From Streptomyces hygroscopicus subsp. hygroscopicus (lineage in GTDB: Bacteria; Actinomycetota; Actinomycetes; Streptomycetales; Streptomycetaceae), in assembly GCF_001553455.1 (NCBI RefSeq), contig NZ_BBOX01000287.1, forward strand, positions 1 through 32,196: DNA of 32,196 nucleotides, written 5' to 3'. Of this stretch, positions 15,909 to 23,849 are shown one piece after another. How positions within the stretch are numbered: position 1 is the stretch's first letter; each line of letters opens with the position of its first letter. A model generated the notes under the pieces. The model did no database searches, had not been told where the DNA came from, and was given only the letters and a program-made list of their open reading frames with translations. Both the position numbers and the translations under genes were made by a program.

Positions 15909-16589
15909 TCACTGGGCGCCCGGCGTCACCAGACCCGACTCATAGGCGAATATCACCGCTTGGGCGCGGTCGCGGAGGCCGAGTTTGGCCAGCACCCGGC
16001 CGATGTGCGTCTTCACCGTCTGCTCCGCGAGCACCAGCGACTCGGCGATCTCCTGGTTGGACAGGCCCCGGGCGATCAGCTCCAGCACCTCGGTCTCACG
16101 CGGCGTCAGCTGGCCGCGCAGCAGGGCGGGGCCGTCGCGGCGCGGGGCGGGACGCTGGCGGGCGAAGTCGGCGATCAGCCGGCGGGTGACGGAGGGGGCG
16201 AGCAGCGCCTCGCCCGCCGCCACCACCCGGACCGCCGAGATCAGATCGGCCGGCGGGGCGTCCTTCAGCAGAAAACCGCTGGCCCCGGCGCGCAGCGCCT
16301 CGTAGACGTAGTCGTCCACGTCGAAGGTGGTGAGCATCAGCACCTTCGGCCGGTGGGTGACCCCGCGCGGCGGGTCCAGCAGCTGCCGGGCCGCCGCCAG
16401 CCCGTCCATCTCGGGCATCCGGACGTCCATCAGGACCACGTCGGGGTGGGTCCGGCGGCTGACCCGCACACCCTCCCGCCCGTCGGGCGCCTCGCCGACG
16501 ACGTCGATGTCGCTCTGCGCGGCGAGCAGCGCGGCGAACCCCGCCCGCACCATCGCCTGGTCGTCGACGATGATCACCTTGATGGTCAT
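15909..16589 (-). CDS. NarL/LuxR-family response regulator
   Basis: 226 aa, cytoplasmic transcription factor controlled by the adjacent kinase. The receiver domain has the acidic pair D9-D10, the phosphoacceptor Asp about 55 in VVLMDVRMPEMDG and the conserved Lys in FLLKDAPP. The C-terminal LuxR-type helix-turn-helix is LTPRETEVLELIARGLSNQEI followed by EQTVKTHIGRVLAKLGLRDRAQ. The ATG at 16589 overlaps the kinase stop in a 4-base ATGA (16586-16589), so the pair is translationally coupled. Targets cannot be read here; the flanking DUF1023 hydrolase genes are natural candidates. The minus-strand hydrolase gene at 14575-15774 lies 134 bases downstream. Confidence 0.96.
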   Translation of the reverse strand: MTIKVIIVDDQAMVRAGFAALLAAQSDIDVVGEAPDGREGVRVSRRTHPDVVLMDVRMPEMDGLAAARQLLDPPRGVTHRPKVLMLTTFDVDDYVYEALRAGASGFLLKDAPPADLISAVRVVAAGEALLAPSVTRRLIADFARQRPAPRRDGPALLRGQLTPRETEVLELIARGLSNQEIAESLVLAEQTVKTHIGRVLAKLGLRDRAQAVIFAYESGLVTPGAQ

Positions 16590-17953
16590 GAGCGGTCCGT
16601 CTCTTCGAGGTCGGTCAGGGGGAGCCGGGCCGCGACGCGGAAGCCGCCGTCGGGAAGCGGACCGGTGTCGAGCGTGCCGCCGACCAGCCGTACGCGTTCG
16701 ACCATGCCGACGAGGCCATGGCCGGTGCCGCTGGTCTCCAGGGGCTTGGCGGGCGCGCCGGCCGGCGGGCCGTTGACCACCAGCAGGGTCAGCGCCGAGC
16801 GGTCCTCGGCCGAGACGGCCACCCGGGTGGCGGCGCCCGGTGCGTGCCGCACCACATTGGCCAGCGCCTCCTGCACGATGCGGTACGCGGACAGCCCCAC
16901 GGCCTGCGGCAGCGGTTCCAGGCCGGCCACGTCGTCCGCGATGGTCAGGGTGGTCGGTATGCCGGCCCGCACCGTCGCCTCGACCAGCTGCGGCACCTGC
17001 CGCAGACCCGGCTGCGGCGCCCGCTCATCGCGGGTCTCCTCGCTGCGCAACACGCCCAGCAGCCGCCGCATCTCGGCGAGGGACTCGCGGGCGGTGGCGG
17101 CGATGGTGGAGAACTCCCGCTCCGCGTCGGCGGGCAGCCCGCCGATCCGGTACGGGGCGCTGTCCGCCTGCACGGTGATCACGGACATGTGGTGGGCGAC
17201 CACGTCGTGCAGCTCCCGGGCGATCCGGGCGCGCTCCTCCAGCAGGGTGCGGTGGGCGCGTTCGGCCTCGCTGATGGTCTCCTGCTCGGCCAGCCGCCGC
17301 TGGGCGTCCCCGCGTTCGCGCAGCGCGCCGGCGACGAGCAGCACCACCCCGCCGAGCACGAACAGCACCACGTTGCTGCCGTTGCTCTGCTCCGGGAAGG
17401 CCATCCCGAGCACCAGCCCGGCGGCGCCGGTGACCAGCCACACCGCCACCAGGGTGCGGCGCGGTTCGCGCAGCGCGAGGGCGAGCAGCAGGAAGAGGTA
17501 GCCGATGATGGCGCCGGGCGGCCAGGGCCACACCCGGTGGTCGAGATCTGCGGTGCCGAGCACCAGCAGGGCGCAGGCGACATCGGTGAGGAAGACGATC
17601 CACCACGCCTGCAGCGGGCGGGTGACCGACAGCAGCAGCGGGGTGGCCTGGGCGATGCCGATCAGCGTGGCGAGACCGCCGCCCACTCCGTAGTCGTGGG
17701 AGAGGACCTGGGCGGAGGTGGGGACCAGGATGGTGGTGAGGATCACCGCCACGCCGTAGGGCACCCGGCGCAGCCAGCGCCGGGGCGACTGGGCGAACAG
17801 CGGTGTCGCCGGATAGCTGGGGGTCACCAGGGCGCGGGCGAGGGCGCCCGCGTGCCGCCGGGCGACCTTGGGCAGGCTCTGGTGCGCGGTGGAGGCGGCG
17901 GTGGACGCCGGGCCGGCGGCCGCGTCCGCCGGTGCGGAGGAGGGCGGGGCCAC
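16586..17953 (-). CDS. Membrane sensor histidine kinase (HisKA_3 family)
   Basis: 455 aa. It autophosphorylates and passes phosphate to the response regulator encoded next. About five hydrophobic segments lie between residues 64 and 210 (VPYGVAVILTTILVP, WWIVFLTDVACALLVLG, IIGYLFLLLALAL, VAVWLVTGAAGLVLGMAF, VVLFVLGGVVLLVAGA) with no large extracellular domain, so the signal is probably sensed in or at the membrane. A coiled stretch precedes the phosphoacceptor His about 249 in ARIARELHDVVAHHM. The ATPase has the N-box EALANVVRHAPG and the G-box GTGHGLVGM. The GTG start at 17953 directly follows the TAA of the DUF4429 gene, with GGAG upstream, so the genes form one operon. Confidence 0.94.
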   Translation of the reverse strand: MAPPSSAPADAAAGPASTAASTAHQSLPKVARRHAGALARALVTPSYPATPLFAQSPRRWLRRVPYGVAVILTTILVPTSAQVLSHDYGVGGGLATLIGIAQATPLLLSVTRPLQAWWIVFLTDVACALLVLGTADLDHRVWPWPPGAIIGYLFLLLALALREPRRTLVAVWLVTGAAGLVLGMAFPEQSNGSNVVLFVLGGVVLLVAGALRERGDAQRRLAEQETISEAERAHRTLLEERARIARELHDVVAHHMSVITVQADSAPYRIGGLPADAEREFSTIAATARESLAEMRRLLGVLRSEETRDERAPQPGLRQVPQLVEATVRAGIPTTLTIADDVAGLEPLPQAVGLSAYRIVQEALANVVRHAPGAATRVAVSAEDRSALTLLVVNGPPAGAPAKPLETSGTGHGLVGMVERVRLVGGTLDTGPLPDGGFRVAARLPLTDLEETDRS

Positions 17954-18961
17954 TTACAGCTCCGCCAGCAGCTCGGCCTTCTTCGCGCTGAACTCGTCGT
18001 CGGTCAGCAGCCCGGCGGTGTGCAACTCGCCCAGGTGACGGATGCGCTCGGCGATGTCGGCGGGGTCGCGGCGCGGGGCGGCGGCCCGGTTCGGGGCCGG
18101 GGCGCCCTCGGTGCACGGCACCGGGGAGGAGACCCGGATGGCCTCCAGGACGGCCGCGGCGAACGGCAGCGACTGGTGGACGAGGCCGTAGCCCATTCCG
18201 AAGACGACGGCCGCCGGGTCCTTGTCGGCGCGGCCGGCGGGCTGGTTCTCGGCGGAGCGCCGCAGCAGTCGCAGATGGCCGTGGCCACCGCCCTTGGGGG
18301 AGCCTTTGCCGGTGCCGTTCCTGGCCGTGCCGCCCCTGGCGGAACCGCCTTCGAGCCCACCCCCGTTGACCGGGTCGTCCTTGGGGGCGGTGCCCGCCGA
18401 GCCCCGGCTCTCCGGTGAACGCCATTCCACACCGGTCAGCTCGTCGATCCGGAAGCGCTGGTCCCCGGCCTTCCACTTCTCCGAGGAGGCCCCGGTCCAG
18501 AACCAGCGGAAGGAGACCGCCTTGCCGTCGAAGGACGCCTTGCCGTCGTACGCCTTGAAGGACAGCGGCGGTGCGGGCACGGTCACCAGGTGGGTCTCGG
18601 CGGGGGTGGCGGCGTCGGGGCCGAGGACGCCGCGGAGCTGCTCGGCGTAGTAGTCGGCGAGCGTCTCCCGCTCGGCCGGCAGCACCAGGCGGTACGGGTC
18701 GTACGCCTCCTTGAGCTGGCCGTCGGCGGCGTCCATCAGCGGGTCGGCGCCCGGTCTGGGCACGGCGCGCAGCACCACCGTGCCCCGTTTGCCGGGGGTG
18801 AGTTCCACCCCGGACAGCGCCTCGAAGGGGATGCGGCGTTCGCCGAGCGCCTGGAGCAGCTTCGGCGTGCGGATCCCCCGTTCGAAGCGGATGAGCACGG
18901 AGTCGGTGTCGAACTCCCAGACGGTCTGAAAACCGGCCAGCACATCACCCATGCGGCTCAT
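17954..18961 (-). CDS. DUF4429 protein with C-terminal SHOCT domain
   Basis: 335 aa, cytoplasmic, function unknown. Two DUF4429 (PH-like) units are visible: GDVLAGFQTVWEFDTDSVLIRFERG to about residue 120, and LSFKAYDGKASFDGKAVSFRWFWTG to about residue 185. A Gly-rich low-complexity linker (about 185-225) and a middle hydrophobic stretch follow. The protein ends with a SHOCT motif, ADIAERIRHLGELHTAGLLTDDEFSAKKAELL, a short helical domain thought to aid oligomerisation. The start is 18961 or the ATG at 18952 (MGDVLAG), which matches the usual family start. Its stop abuts the kinase start (TAAGTG), so it is the first gene of an operon with the two-component system and could be an accessory to signalling (inference). 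Confidence 0.9.
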   Translation of the reverse strand: MSRMGDVLAGFQTVWEFDTDSVLIRFERGIRTPKLLQALGERRIPFEALSGVELTPGKRGTVVLRAVPRPGADPLMDAADGQLKEAYDPYRLVLPAERETLADYYAEQLRGVLGPDAATPAETHLVTVPAPPLSFKAYDGKASFDGKAVSFRWFWTGASSEKWKAGDQRFRIDELTGVEWRSPESRGSAGTAPKDDPVNGGGLEGGSARGGTARNGTGKGSPKGGGHGHLRLLRRSAENQPAGRADKDPAAVVFGMGYGLVHQSLPFAAAVLEAIRVSSPVPCTEGAPAPNRAAAPRRDPADIAERIRHLGELHTAGLLTDDEFSAKKAELLAEL

Positions 18962-19038
18962 CGTATTGCGGCGGCGGGCCGCCCGTCCCCCTTTGCGGCT
19001 ACGCGCGTCACTAGAGTTTCCGGTGTTTCCGTCCGGCC

Positions 19039-20244
19039 TCAGCGCAGCCCCGCGGTGCAGTCGTCACCGTTGCCGCAGCTCACGGACGTGACGGCGCCGA
19101 TTCCCACCCGTGCGAAGTTGTCCAGGCTGGTGGTGCCCGGTTCGAAGTATCCGGCGTGCCCATCGGCCCCGGCCGCGGACAGCACCCGGGCGCCGAAGCC
19201 GGAGGAGAGCGGGTCCGCGCCATGGCCGAGCCCGCCGAACTCCAGATGCGGAATGTCCTCGATCCAGTCGCCGGAGTCGCGCATCGCCCACACCCGGGCG
19301 CTGGTCCCCAGATCCGAGACGTGGGCGGCGCGCATGCCGGGGCTGCCGGCCACCGCGATATCGGTGACCTTGGGCGGCAGGTCGCGGGCGGCGATCCCGC
19401 ACACCACCGAGCCGTAGCTGTGGCACATCAGCGAGACCCGGGAGAGCGAGGGCAGCGCGTTGACCACCGCGCGCAGCCGCACCGCGCCCTGGGCGGCCAG
19501 CTTGCCGGTGGCCGCGTCCATGCCGATCCCGGCGGGGGAGGTGTAGTCGGCCCAGGCGATCACGGCGGTCTTGATGTCCGGGGCGTGGGACCGCTCGTTC
19601 TCGTAGAGCGCACGGGCCATCCCGACCGTGGCGGTGTACGGGCGCCCGGTCTTTTCGAACGTCAGGATGTTGGTGTCCACGCCCGGCACCACGATCGAGA
19701 CCCGGTTGGCGTGGGCGAGGTCGCCGAAGACCTCGGCGGCCCGTCCGGCGCCCGACGGGTCGAAGGAGAAGATCTGCCGCCCGGCGCGCAGCAGATCCTG
19801 GTAGCGGTGCATCCGCTGGGCCGCGTCGGCCCGGCCCAGCGGCGTCAGCCGGGGGTCGTCCATCCGCTTGCGCTCGGCGGTGCGCGCCTGGGCCAGGGCG
19901 ACGCGGTTGGCGCGGTAGCGCAGGGCCACCGGAGCGCCGTTGAGATTGCCGACGGTCAGCGGGTAGCGGCGCACCAGCCGGTCGGTCTGGGCCTTGGTGA
20001 GCGAGTCGAACCAGCGGCTGAGCGTACGCGGTGAGCCGTACGGATCGGGCAGCGCACGGCCGCCGAGCGTGCCGTGGCGCCAGGCGTCGACCGACGCGGA
20101 GAGCGGGTCCGGGGCTCCTGCGTGGCTTCGTACGGCGGTCCAGCCGGTGGTGGCCAGGAGGACGAAAACCACCGCCAGCGCGAGCAGGGCGCGCCAGGCG
20201 GCGGAACCGGGGGAGGGGGAGCCGAGCTCCGAGAAGGAAGTCAC
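19039..20244 (-). CDS. Membrane-anchored DUF1023 alpha/beta hydrolase (paralogue 2)
   Basis: 401 aa. Same family and architecture as the gene at 14575-15774: membrane anchor ALLALAVVFVLLATTGW near the N-terminus, then YPLTVGNLNGAPVALRYRAN, IFSFDPSGAGRAAEVFGDL, AWADYTSPAGIGMDAA, the nucleophile elbow LMCHSYGSVVCGIAA (Ser about 276), LGHGADPLSSGFGARV and GHAGYFEPGTTSLDNFARVGIG. GTG at 20244 is preferred because AGGG lies upstream and the anchor is then at a normal distance; an in-frame ATG at 20283 would add 13 residues. It precedes the DUF4429-kinase-regulator operon on the same strand by 77 bases. Substrate unknown; the catalytic site faces outside the membrane if the N-terminal helix is an anchor. 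Confidence 0.88.
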   Translation of the reverse strand: MTSFSELGSPSPGSAAWRALLALAVVFVLLATTGWTAVRSHAGAPDPLSASVDAWRHGTLGGRALPDPYGSPRTLSRWFDSLTKAQTDRLVRRYPLTVGNLNGAPVALRYRANRVALAQARTAERKRMDDPRLTPLGRADAAQRMHRYQDLLRAGRQIFSFDPSGAGRAAEVFGDLAHANRVSIVVPGVDTNILTFEKTGRPYTATVGMARALYENERSHAPDIKTAVIAWADYTSPAGIGMDAATGKLAAQGAVRLRAVVNALPSLSRVSLMCHSYGSVVCGIAARDLPPKVTDIAVAGSPGMRAAHVSDLGTSARVWAMRDSGDWIEDIPHLEFGGLGHGADPLSSGFGARVLSAAGADGHAGYFEPGTTSLDNFARVGIGAVTSVSCGNGDDCTAGLR

Positions 20245-20344
20245 CGCGGAACACCCTAGGAGAAGCGCGGCACCCGGTGCCAAATGCCGTGATTCATCTC
20301 ACGTTTGAGGGAGGGAATTCCTGGGACCAATGCCGGAATTGGTG

Positions 20345-21010
20345 CTATTTGTCCCATTGTTCGGCGAGGGCGGGGCCCACGTAATCAAGATGGAACGCGG
20401 TGATGTCCCGCAGCGTGACCGTGCTGTCGTCCTGGCCCTCGACCCACAGCTTCCCGGCCACCCGGATCACCCCGCCGAACATCGCGACCACCAGCCGCGG
20501 CCGCGGGTCGGTGTCGATGTCCAGCCCCTCGCGGCGGGCGATCTCGCGGGCCAGCCGCTCCTCCAGCTCGGCGGTGCGGCGCAGATGCACGGCGAGCAGG
20601 CTCGGCGTCGACTCGATCAACCGGTACATCCGCATGTGCAGCTCGGGCGGCACCATCTGCTCGATGGCGTCTCCGGTGGCCCCCCAGGCGTCGAGGACCG
20701 CGTGGCGCAGCGCGGTCAGCGGGGCCTCGTCGGCGGGGCGCCCGCACAGGGCGGCGAAGAAGTGGCGCTCGGCCGACTCCTGGGTGGCGAAGGCGACTTC
20801 CTCCTTGTTGCCGAAGTACCGGAAGAAGGTGCGCTGGGAGACGTCGACCGCGTCGGCGATCTCGTCGACCGTGGTCCGCTCGTACCCCTGACGGGTGAAC
20901 AACTCCAGTGCGGAGCGCATCAGGGCGCCTCGTGTCCGCCGCTTCTTGCGCTCGCGCAGCCCTGCCGGTGGAGGCGTCGCCGGGTCCGCCACTGCCTCGT
21001 CCGTTGTCAC
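20345..21010 (-). CDS. TetR family transcriptional repressor
   Basis: 221 aa. The N-terminal helix-turn-helix RGALMRSALELFTRQGYERTTV followed by DEIADAVDVSQRTFFRYFGNKEEV at about residues 27-72 is typical. The C-terminal ligand domain is helical (HMRMYRLIESTPSLLAVHLRRTAELEERLAREIARREG) with no known signature. GTG at 21010 starts the protein. It is divergent from the exporter gene at 21139 with 128 bases between, the classic arrangement for a repressor of its neighbouring efflux pump. A perfect 15-base dyad at 21111-21125 inside the exporter promoter is the likely operator. The ligand is probably a compound carried by the pump (inference). Confidence 0.93.
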   Translation of the reverse strand: MTTDEAVADPATPPPAGLRERKKRRTRGALMRSALELFTRQGYERTTVDEIADAVDVSQRTFFRYFGNKEEVAFATQESAERHFFAALCGRPADEAPLTALRHAVLDAWGATGDAIEQMVPPELHMRMYRLIESTPSLLAVHLRRTAELEERLAREIARREGLDIDTDPRPRLVVAMFGGVIRVAGKLWVEGQDDSTVTLRDITAFHLDYVGPALAEQWDK

Positions 21011-21102
21011 CTGTCGGCTCGCTTTCTGCCGCGTTCGGGGCGCGTTACGGCTGCTCAGGATACCTGTGAGAAAAAGCGTCAGCCACCAGCGGATGAATCA
21101 AT

Positions 21103-21132
21103 TTGTCATTTGTCAGACGCTGACATTAGCCT
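21103..21132 (+). promoter_or_regulatory. Exporter promoter with TetR-type operator in the spacer
   Basis: TTGTCA (21103-21108) and TAGCCT (21127-21132), spaced by 18 bases, form a plausible promoter. The perfect dyad TGTCAG-ACG-CTGACA lies at 21111-21125, exactly between the two boxes, where a bound repressor would block polymerase. Transcription starting about 7 bases past the -10 would begin at or next to the ATG at 21139, and no Shine-Dalgarno is present, so the mRNA may be leaderless. A partial half-site (AGCGTCAG) is near 21075. Confidence 0.65.
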
Positions 21133-21138
21133 CGCATC

Positions 21139-22740
21139 ATGACGTCTTCGACCACCGTCGCCGATTCGGCGCCGGAACCTCCCATAGCCGAAGCCCCCAA
21201 GGGGCTTCGGGGTCACCCATGGCTGACGCTTCTCACCGTCGCCCTCGGCGTGACGATGGTCGCCCTCGACGGCACGATCGTCGCCATCGCCAACCCGGCG
21301 ATCCAGAAGGACCTCGGCGCCTCGCTCGCCGAGGTGCAGTGGATCACCAACGGCTATCTGCTGGCCCTCGCCGTCGCGCTGATCACGGCGGGCAAGCTCG
21401 GTGACCGCTTCGGCCACCGCCAGACCTTCCTGATCGGCGTCGTCGGCTTCGCCCTCTCCTCGGCGGCCATCGGCTTCTCGAGCGAGGTCTCGCTCGTCGT
21501 GGCGTTCCGGGTGCTGCAGGGCCTGTGCGGTGCGCTGCTGATGCCCGCGGCGCTCGGACTGCTGCGCGCCACCTTCCCCGCCGAGAAGCTCAATATGGCG
21601 ATCGGCATCTGGGGTGCGGTGATCGGCGCCTCCACCGCCGCCGGGCCCATCGTCGGCGGACTGCTCGTCGAGCACGTCAACTGGCAGTCCGTCTTCTTCA
21701 TCAACGCGCCCGTCGGCGTGCTGGCCCTGGTCCTCGGTCTGCTGCTGCTGGTGGACCACCGGGCCGAGAAGGCCCCCAGGTCCTTCGACATCCCCGGCAT
21801 CGTGCTGCTGTCCGGTGCGATGTTCTGCCTCATCTGGGCGCTGATCAAGGCCGCCGACTGGCACTGGGGCGACCAGCGCACACTGCTCTTCCTGGGCCTG
21901 GCGGCGGTCTGCTTCGCCGTCTTCGTCTTCTGGGAGGGCCGGACGCCGGAGCCGCTGCTGCCGCTCAGCATGTTCCGTTCGGTGGCGCTGAGCGCGGGCA
22001 GCGTGCTGATGGTGCTCATGGCCTTCGGCTTCATGGGCGGGCTGTTCTTCGTCACCTTCTACCTGCAGAACGTGCACGGGCTGAGCCCCGTCGACAGCGG
22101 GCTGCGGCTGCTGCCGCTCACCGCGACAATGATCATTGCCTCGCCGCTGGCCGGTGCGCTGATCACCAAGTTCGGCCCGCGGCTGCCGCTGGTGATCTCC
22201 ATGGTGATCACCGCGGTCTCCATGTACGGCCTCTCCCGGCTGGACGTGGACAGCGGCAGTGTCGAGATGTCGGTGTGGTTCGCCCTGCTCGGCTTCGGCC
22301 TCGGCCCGGTGATGGTCGGCGCCACCGAGGTCATCGTCGGCAACGCCCCGATCCAGCACGCCGGTGTGGCCGGTGGCCTCCAGCAGGCCGCGATGCAGGT
22401 CGGCGGCAGCCTCGGCACGGCCGTGCTGGGCGCGGTCATGGCGGGCAAGGTGGACGACACGCTGCCGGAGAAGTGGGCCGGTGCCGGGCTGCCGCCGATG
22501 CCCGAGGGTGCGGCGTCCAAGGCGTCGGACGCCGTCGAGGTCGGCATCGCGCCGGTGCCCAAGGGCACGCAGCCGGAGATCGCGGCGAAGATCACGGCCG
22601 TCGCGCATGACACCTTCGTGTCAGGGATGGGCCTCGCCTTCACCGTCGCCGCCGTCGTCTCGGCGGTCGCGGCCCTGGTCGCGGGCTTCACCAAGCGCGG
22701 GGACAACGCGGAGGCGGCCGGCGGGGCCGTCCACATCTGA
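21139..22740 (+). CDS. MFS drug exporter, DHA2 (EmrB/QacA) type
   Basis: 533 aa, inner-membrane proton-coupled exporter with about 14 transmembrane segments. TM1 contains the conserved VALDGTIVAIANPAI, loop 2-3 has the MFS motif A GKLGDRFGHRQTF, and TM5 has the antiporter motif C-like GAVIGASTAAGPIVGGLL. The length and the extra central helices fit DHA2. It probably exports an antibiotic, dye or toxic metabolite; the natural substrate is not evident. The ATG at 21139 lies inside a short intergenic region shared with the divergent TetR gene, with the operator just upstream. Two hairpins follow the stop (22748-22772 and 22797-22821). Confidence 0.94.
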   Translation: MTSSTTVADSAPEPPIAEAPKGLRGHPWLTLLTVALGVTMVALDGTIVAIANPAIQKDLGASLAEVQWITNGYLLALAVALITAGKLGDRFGHRQTFLIGVVGFALSSAAIGFSSEVSLVVAFRVLQGLCGALLMPAALGLLRATFPAEKLNMAIGIWGAVIGASTAAGPIVGGLLVEHVNWQSVFFINAPVGVLALVLGLLLLVDHRAEKAPRSFDIPGIVLLSGAMFCLIWALIKAADWHWGDQRTLLFLGLAAVCFAVFVFWEGRTPEPLLPLSMFRSVALSAGSVLMVLMAFGFMGGLFFVTFYLQNVHGLSPVDSGLRLLPLTATMIIASPLAGALITKFGPRLPLVISMVITAVSMYGLSRLDVDSGSVEMSVWFALLGFGLGPVMVGATEVIVGNAPIQHAGVAGGLQQAAMQVGGSLGTAVLGAVMAGKVDDTLPEKWAGAGLPPMPEGAASKASDAVEVGIAPVPKGTQPEIAAKITAVAHDTFVSGMGLAFTVAAVVSAVAALVAGFTKRGDNAEAAGGAVHI

Positions 22741-22747
22741 CCCCCGC

Positions 22748-22772
22748 GGTCCACCCCCTATCAGGGTGGACC
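22748..22772 (+). terminator. Hairpin after the exporter gene
   Basis: A 9-bp stem, GGTCCACCC paired with GGGTGGACC across a 7-base loop, lies 8 bases after the exporter stop and is followed by TTGATC. It probably ends the exporter transcript together with the next hairpin. Confidence 0.65.
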
Positions 22773-22796
22773 TTGATCGACCCCATGGTGACGGAC

Positions 22797-22832
22797 GGGA
22801 GCCGGCGACAGGCTGGCTCCCGTTCTGCTTTG
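22797..22832 (+). terminator. Second hairpin with T-rich tail
   Basis: The stem GGGAGCC (22797-22803) with GGCTCCC (22815-22821) is followed by CGTTCTGCTTTG, one of the few intrinsic-type terminators with a T-rich tail in this window. It stops just before the ribosome binding site of the next gene. Confidence 0.65.
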
Positions 22833-22855
22833 TCCACACGGGGAGCGAAAACGTC

Positions 22856-23227
22856 ATGCGCAAGATCATTAAGGCCGCCGTCCCGGCCCTGGCCCTCACC
22901 GCCGCCCTCGTCCCGGCCGCCGCCGCATGGGCCGCCGCGCCACCGCGGCTGGGCAGCTGCGGCACCGGCCAGCTGTGCCTGTGGCGCGGCGGCGACTTCA
23001 CCGGGGCCCGCCAGACCCATGAACTGGCCGGAGTCGACATCGAAAGCTGTGTGCCGCTGCCGTCCGGCACCACCGCCGCCTCGCTGGCGAACCGCACGGG
23101 CCGCCCGGTGACGGCGTACCAGAGCCGCGAATGCGCCGAGACGGCCGAGTTCCGCACCTACCCCACCGGCTCCTGGGCCCCGGAAACCCCGTACCAGGTA
23201 CGGGCCTTCAAGATCTGGGAGCGCTGA
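22856..23227 (+). CDS. Secreted peptidase inhibitor family I36-type protein
   Basis: 123 aa. The N-terminal MRKIIKAAVPALALTAALVP with AWA-A at about residue 27 is a Sec signal peptide, so the mature protein is about 95 aa and extracellular. Four Cys remain (SCGTGQLCLW, ESCVPL, ECAE), enough for two disulfides. The pattern CLWRGGDFTGARQTHEL matches the beta-gamma-crystallin-like fold of the I36 inhibitors (SMPI family), which block metalloproteinases. SMPI itself was described from Streptomyces; inhibition by this particular protein is inferred. The ATG at 22856 is chosen because GGGAGCG lies about 9 bases upstream and it gives a standard signal peptide. It is preceded by two terminators, so it is transcribed on its own. 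Confidence 0.85.
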   Translation: MRKIIKAAVPALALTAALVPAAAAWAAAPPRLGSCGTGQLCLWRGGDFTGARQTHELAGVDIESCVPLPSGTTAASLANRTGRPVTAYQSRECAETAEFRTYPTGSWAPETPYQVRAFKIWER

Positions 23228-23279
23228 CCCGCACCGCGTGCCTCACGGGGCCGCACTGCCCGGGGCTCAGAGGGCACCG

Positions 23280-23489
23280 CCCCCGGATCCCGGGGCACCG
23301 CCCTCGGGTACCGGGGCGCCGCCCTCGGGTACCGGGGCTCCGCTCCCGGTTCCTGGGGCTCCGTCCCCGGCCCCCGGGGCGCCGCTCCCGGTTCCTGGGG
23401 CTCCGCCCTCGGACCCTGGGCTTCCGCCCTCGGACACCGGGGCACTGCTCCAGGATCCCGGGGCACTGCTCCCGGGTCCCGGGGAACCG
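23280..23489. repeat. 21-bp tandem repeat, ten units
   Basis: Ten exact-length units run end to end: 23280-23300, 23301-23321 and so on to 23469-23489. Each unit opens with a variable CYCYCGG-like part and closes with a GGGGCNCCG-like part. Units 4 and 6 (23343-23363 and 23385-23405) are identical, which points to recent duplication. The period is a multiple of three, so frames on both strands remain open as seven-residue repeats. Confidence 0.92.
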
Positions 23490-23683
23490 CCGGGGGAGCC
23501 CGTCCGTTCGCGGCGGGCATGGGCGTCCTCGGTCAGTGGTGTCCCGCCGTCGGCCGAGGACGGCACGTCTTCCAGGGGCGGGGGCCCGGCCGGGGCCGGG
23601 CGCCGGACCGGGTTGGCGAACCAGCCGAGCCAGGTCCGGCGCAGGGGCCGAGGACCGGGGACCGGGCGAAAACCCCTGGTCCT

Positions 23684-23724
23684 GGCTGCGGGAGGGCGCG
23701 GCGGCGCCGCGCCCTCCCGCAGCC
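23684..23724. repeat. 41-base perfect inverted repeat (19-bp stem, 3-base loop)
   Basis: GGCTGCGGGAGGGCGCGGC pairs perfectly with its complement across GGC. This is the first of three strong hairpins between the inhibitor and aceE genes. It could terminate plus-strand transcripts leaving the repeat array, or extrude as a cruciform. Confidence 0.85.
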
Positions 23725-23729
23725 GCCCC

Positions 23730-23781
23730 CGTCGCCCCTGGGGCCGCCTGGGGCGCCGCCCCAGGCGCGACAGGGGCGACG
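23730..23781. repeat. Nested inverted repeat
   Basis: An outer 11-bp stem, CGTCGCCCCTG (23730-23740) with CAGGGGCGACG (23771-23781), encloses an inner 10-bp stem, CGCCTGGGGC (23745-23754) with GCCCCAGGCG (23758-23767). It begins 6 bases after the previous hairpin. Confidence 0.8.
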
Positions 23782-23813
23782 GGGCATGTCAGGGGGCGCC
23801 GGGGCATACGACA

Positions 23814-23849
23814 ACGCGGGGGCGGGCTGGATCCAGCCCGCCCCCGCGT
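23814..23849. terminator. 36-bp perfect palindrome downstream of aceE
   Basis: The half-site ACGCGGGGGCGGGCTGGA is followed directly by its exact reverse complement, giving a perfect 36-bp palindrome 28 bases beyond the aceE stop (minus strand). It is the most likely aceE terminator and would work in both directions. Confidence 0.8.

Noticed and set aside
23267..23566. 99-codon minus-strand Gly/Ala/Pro heptapeptide frame
   Set aside because: Third-position G/C is clearly lower than in real genes here, the GTG has no usable ribosome binding site, and the repeat alone explains the open frame. Kept as a finding, not a gene.
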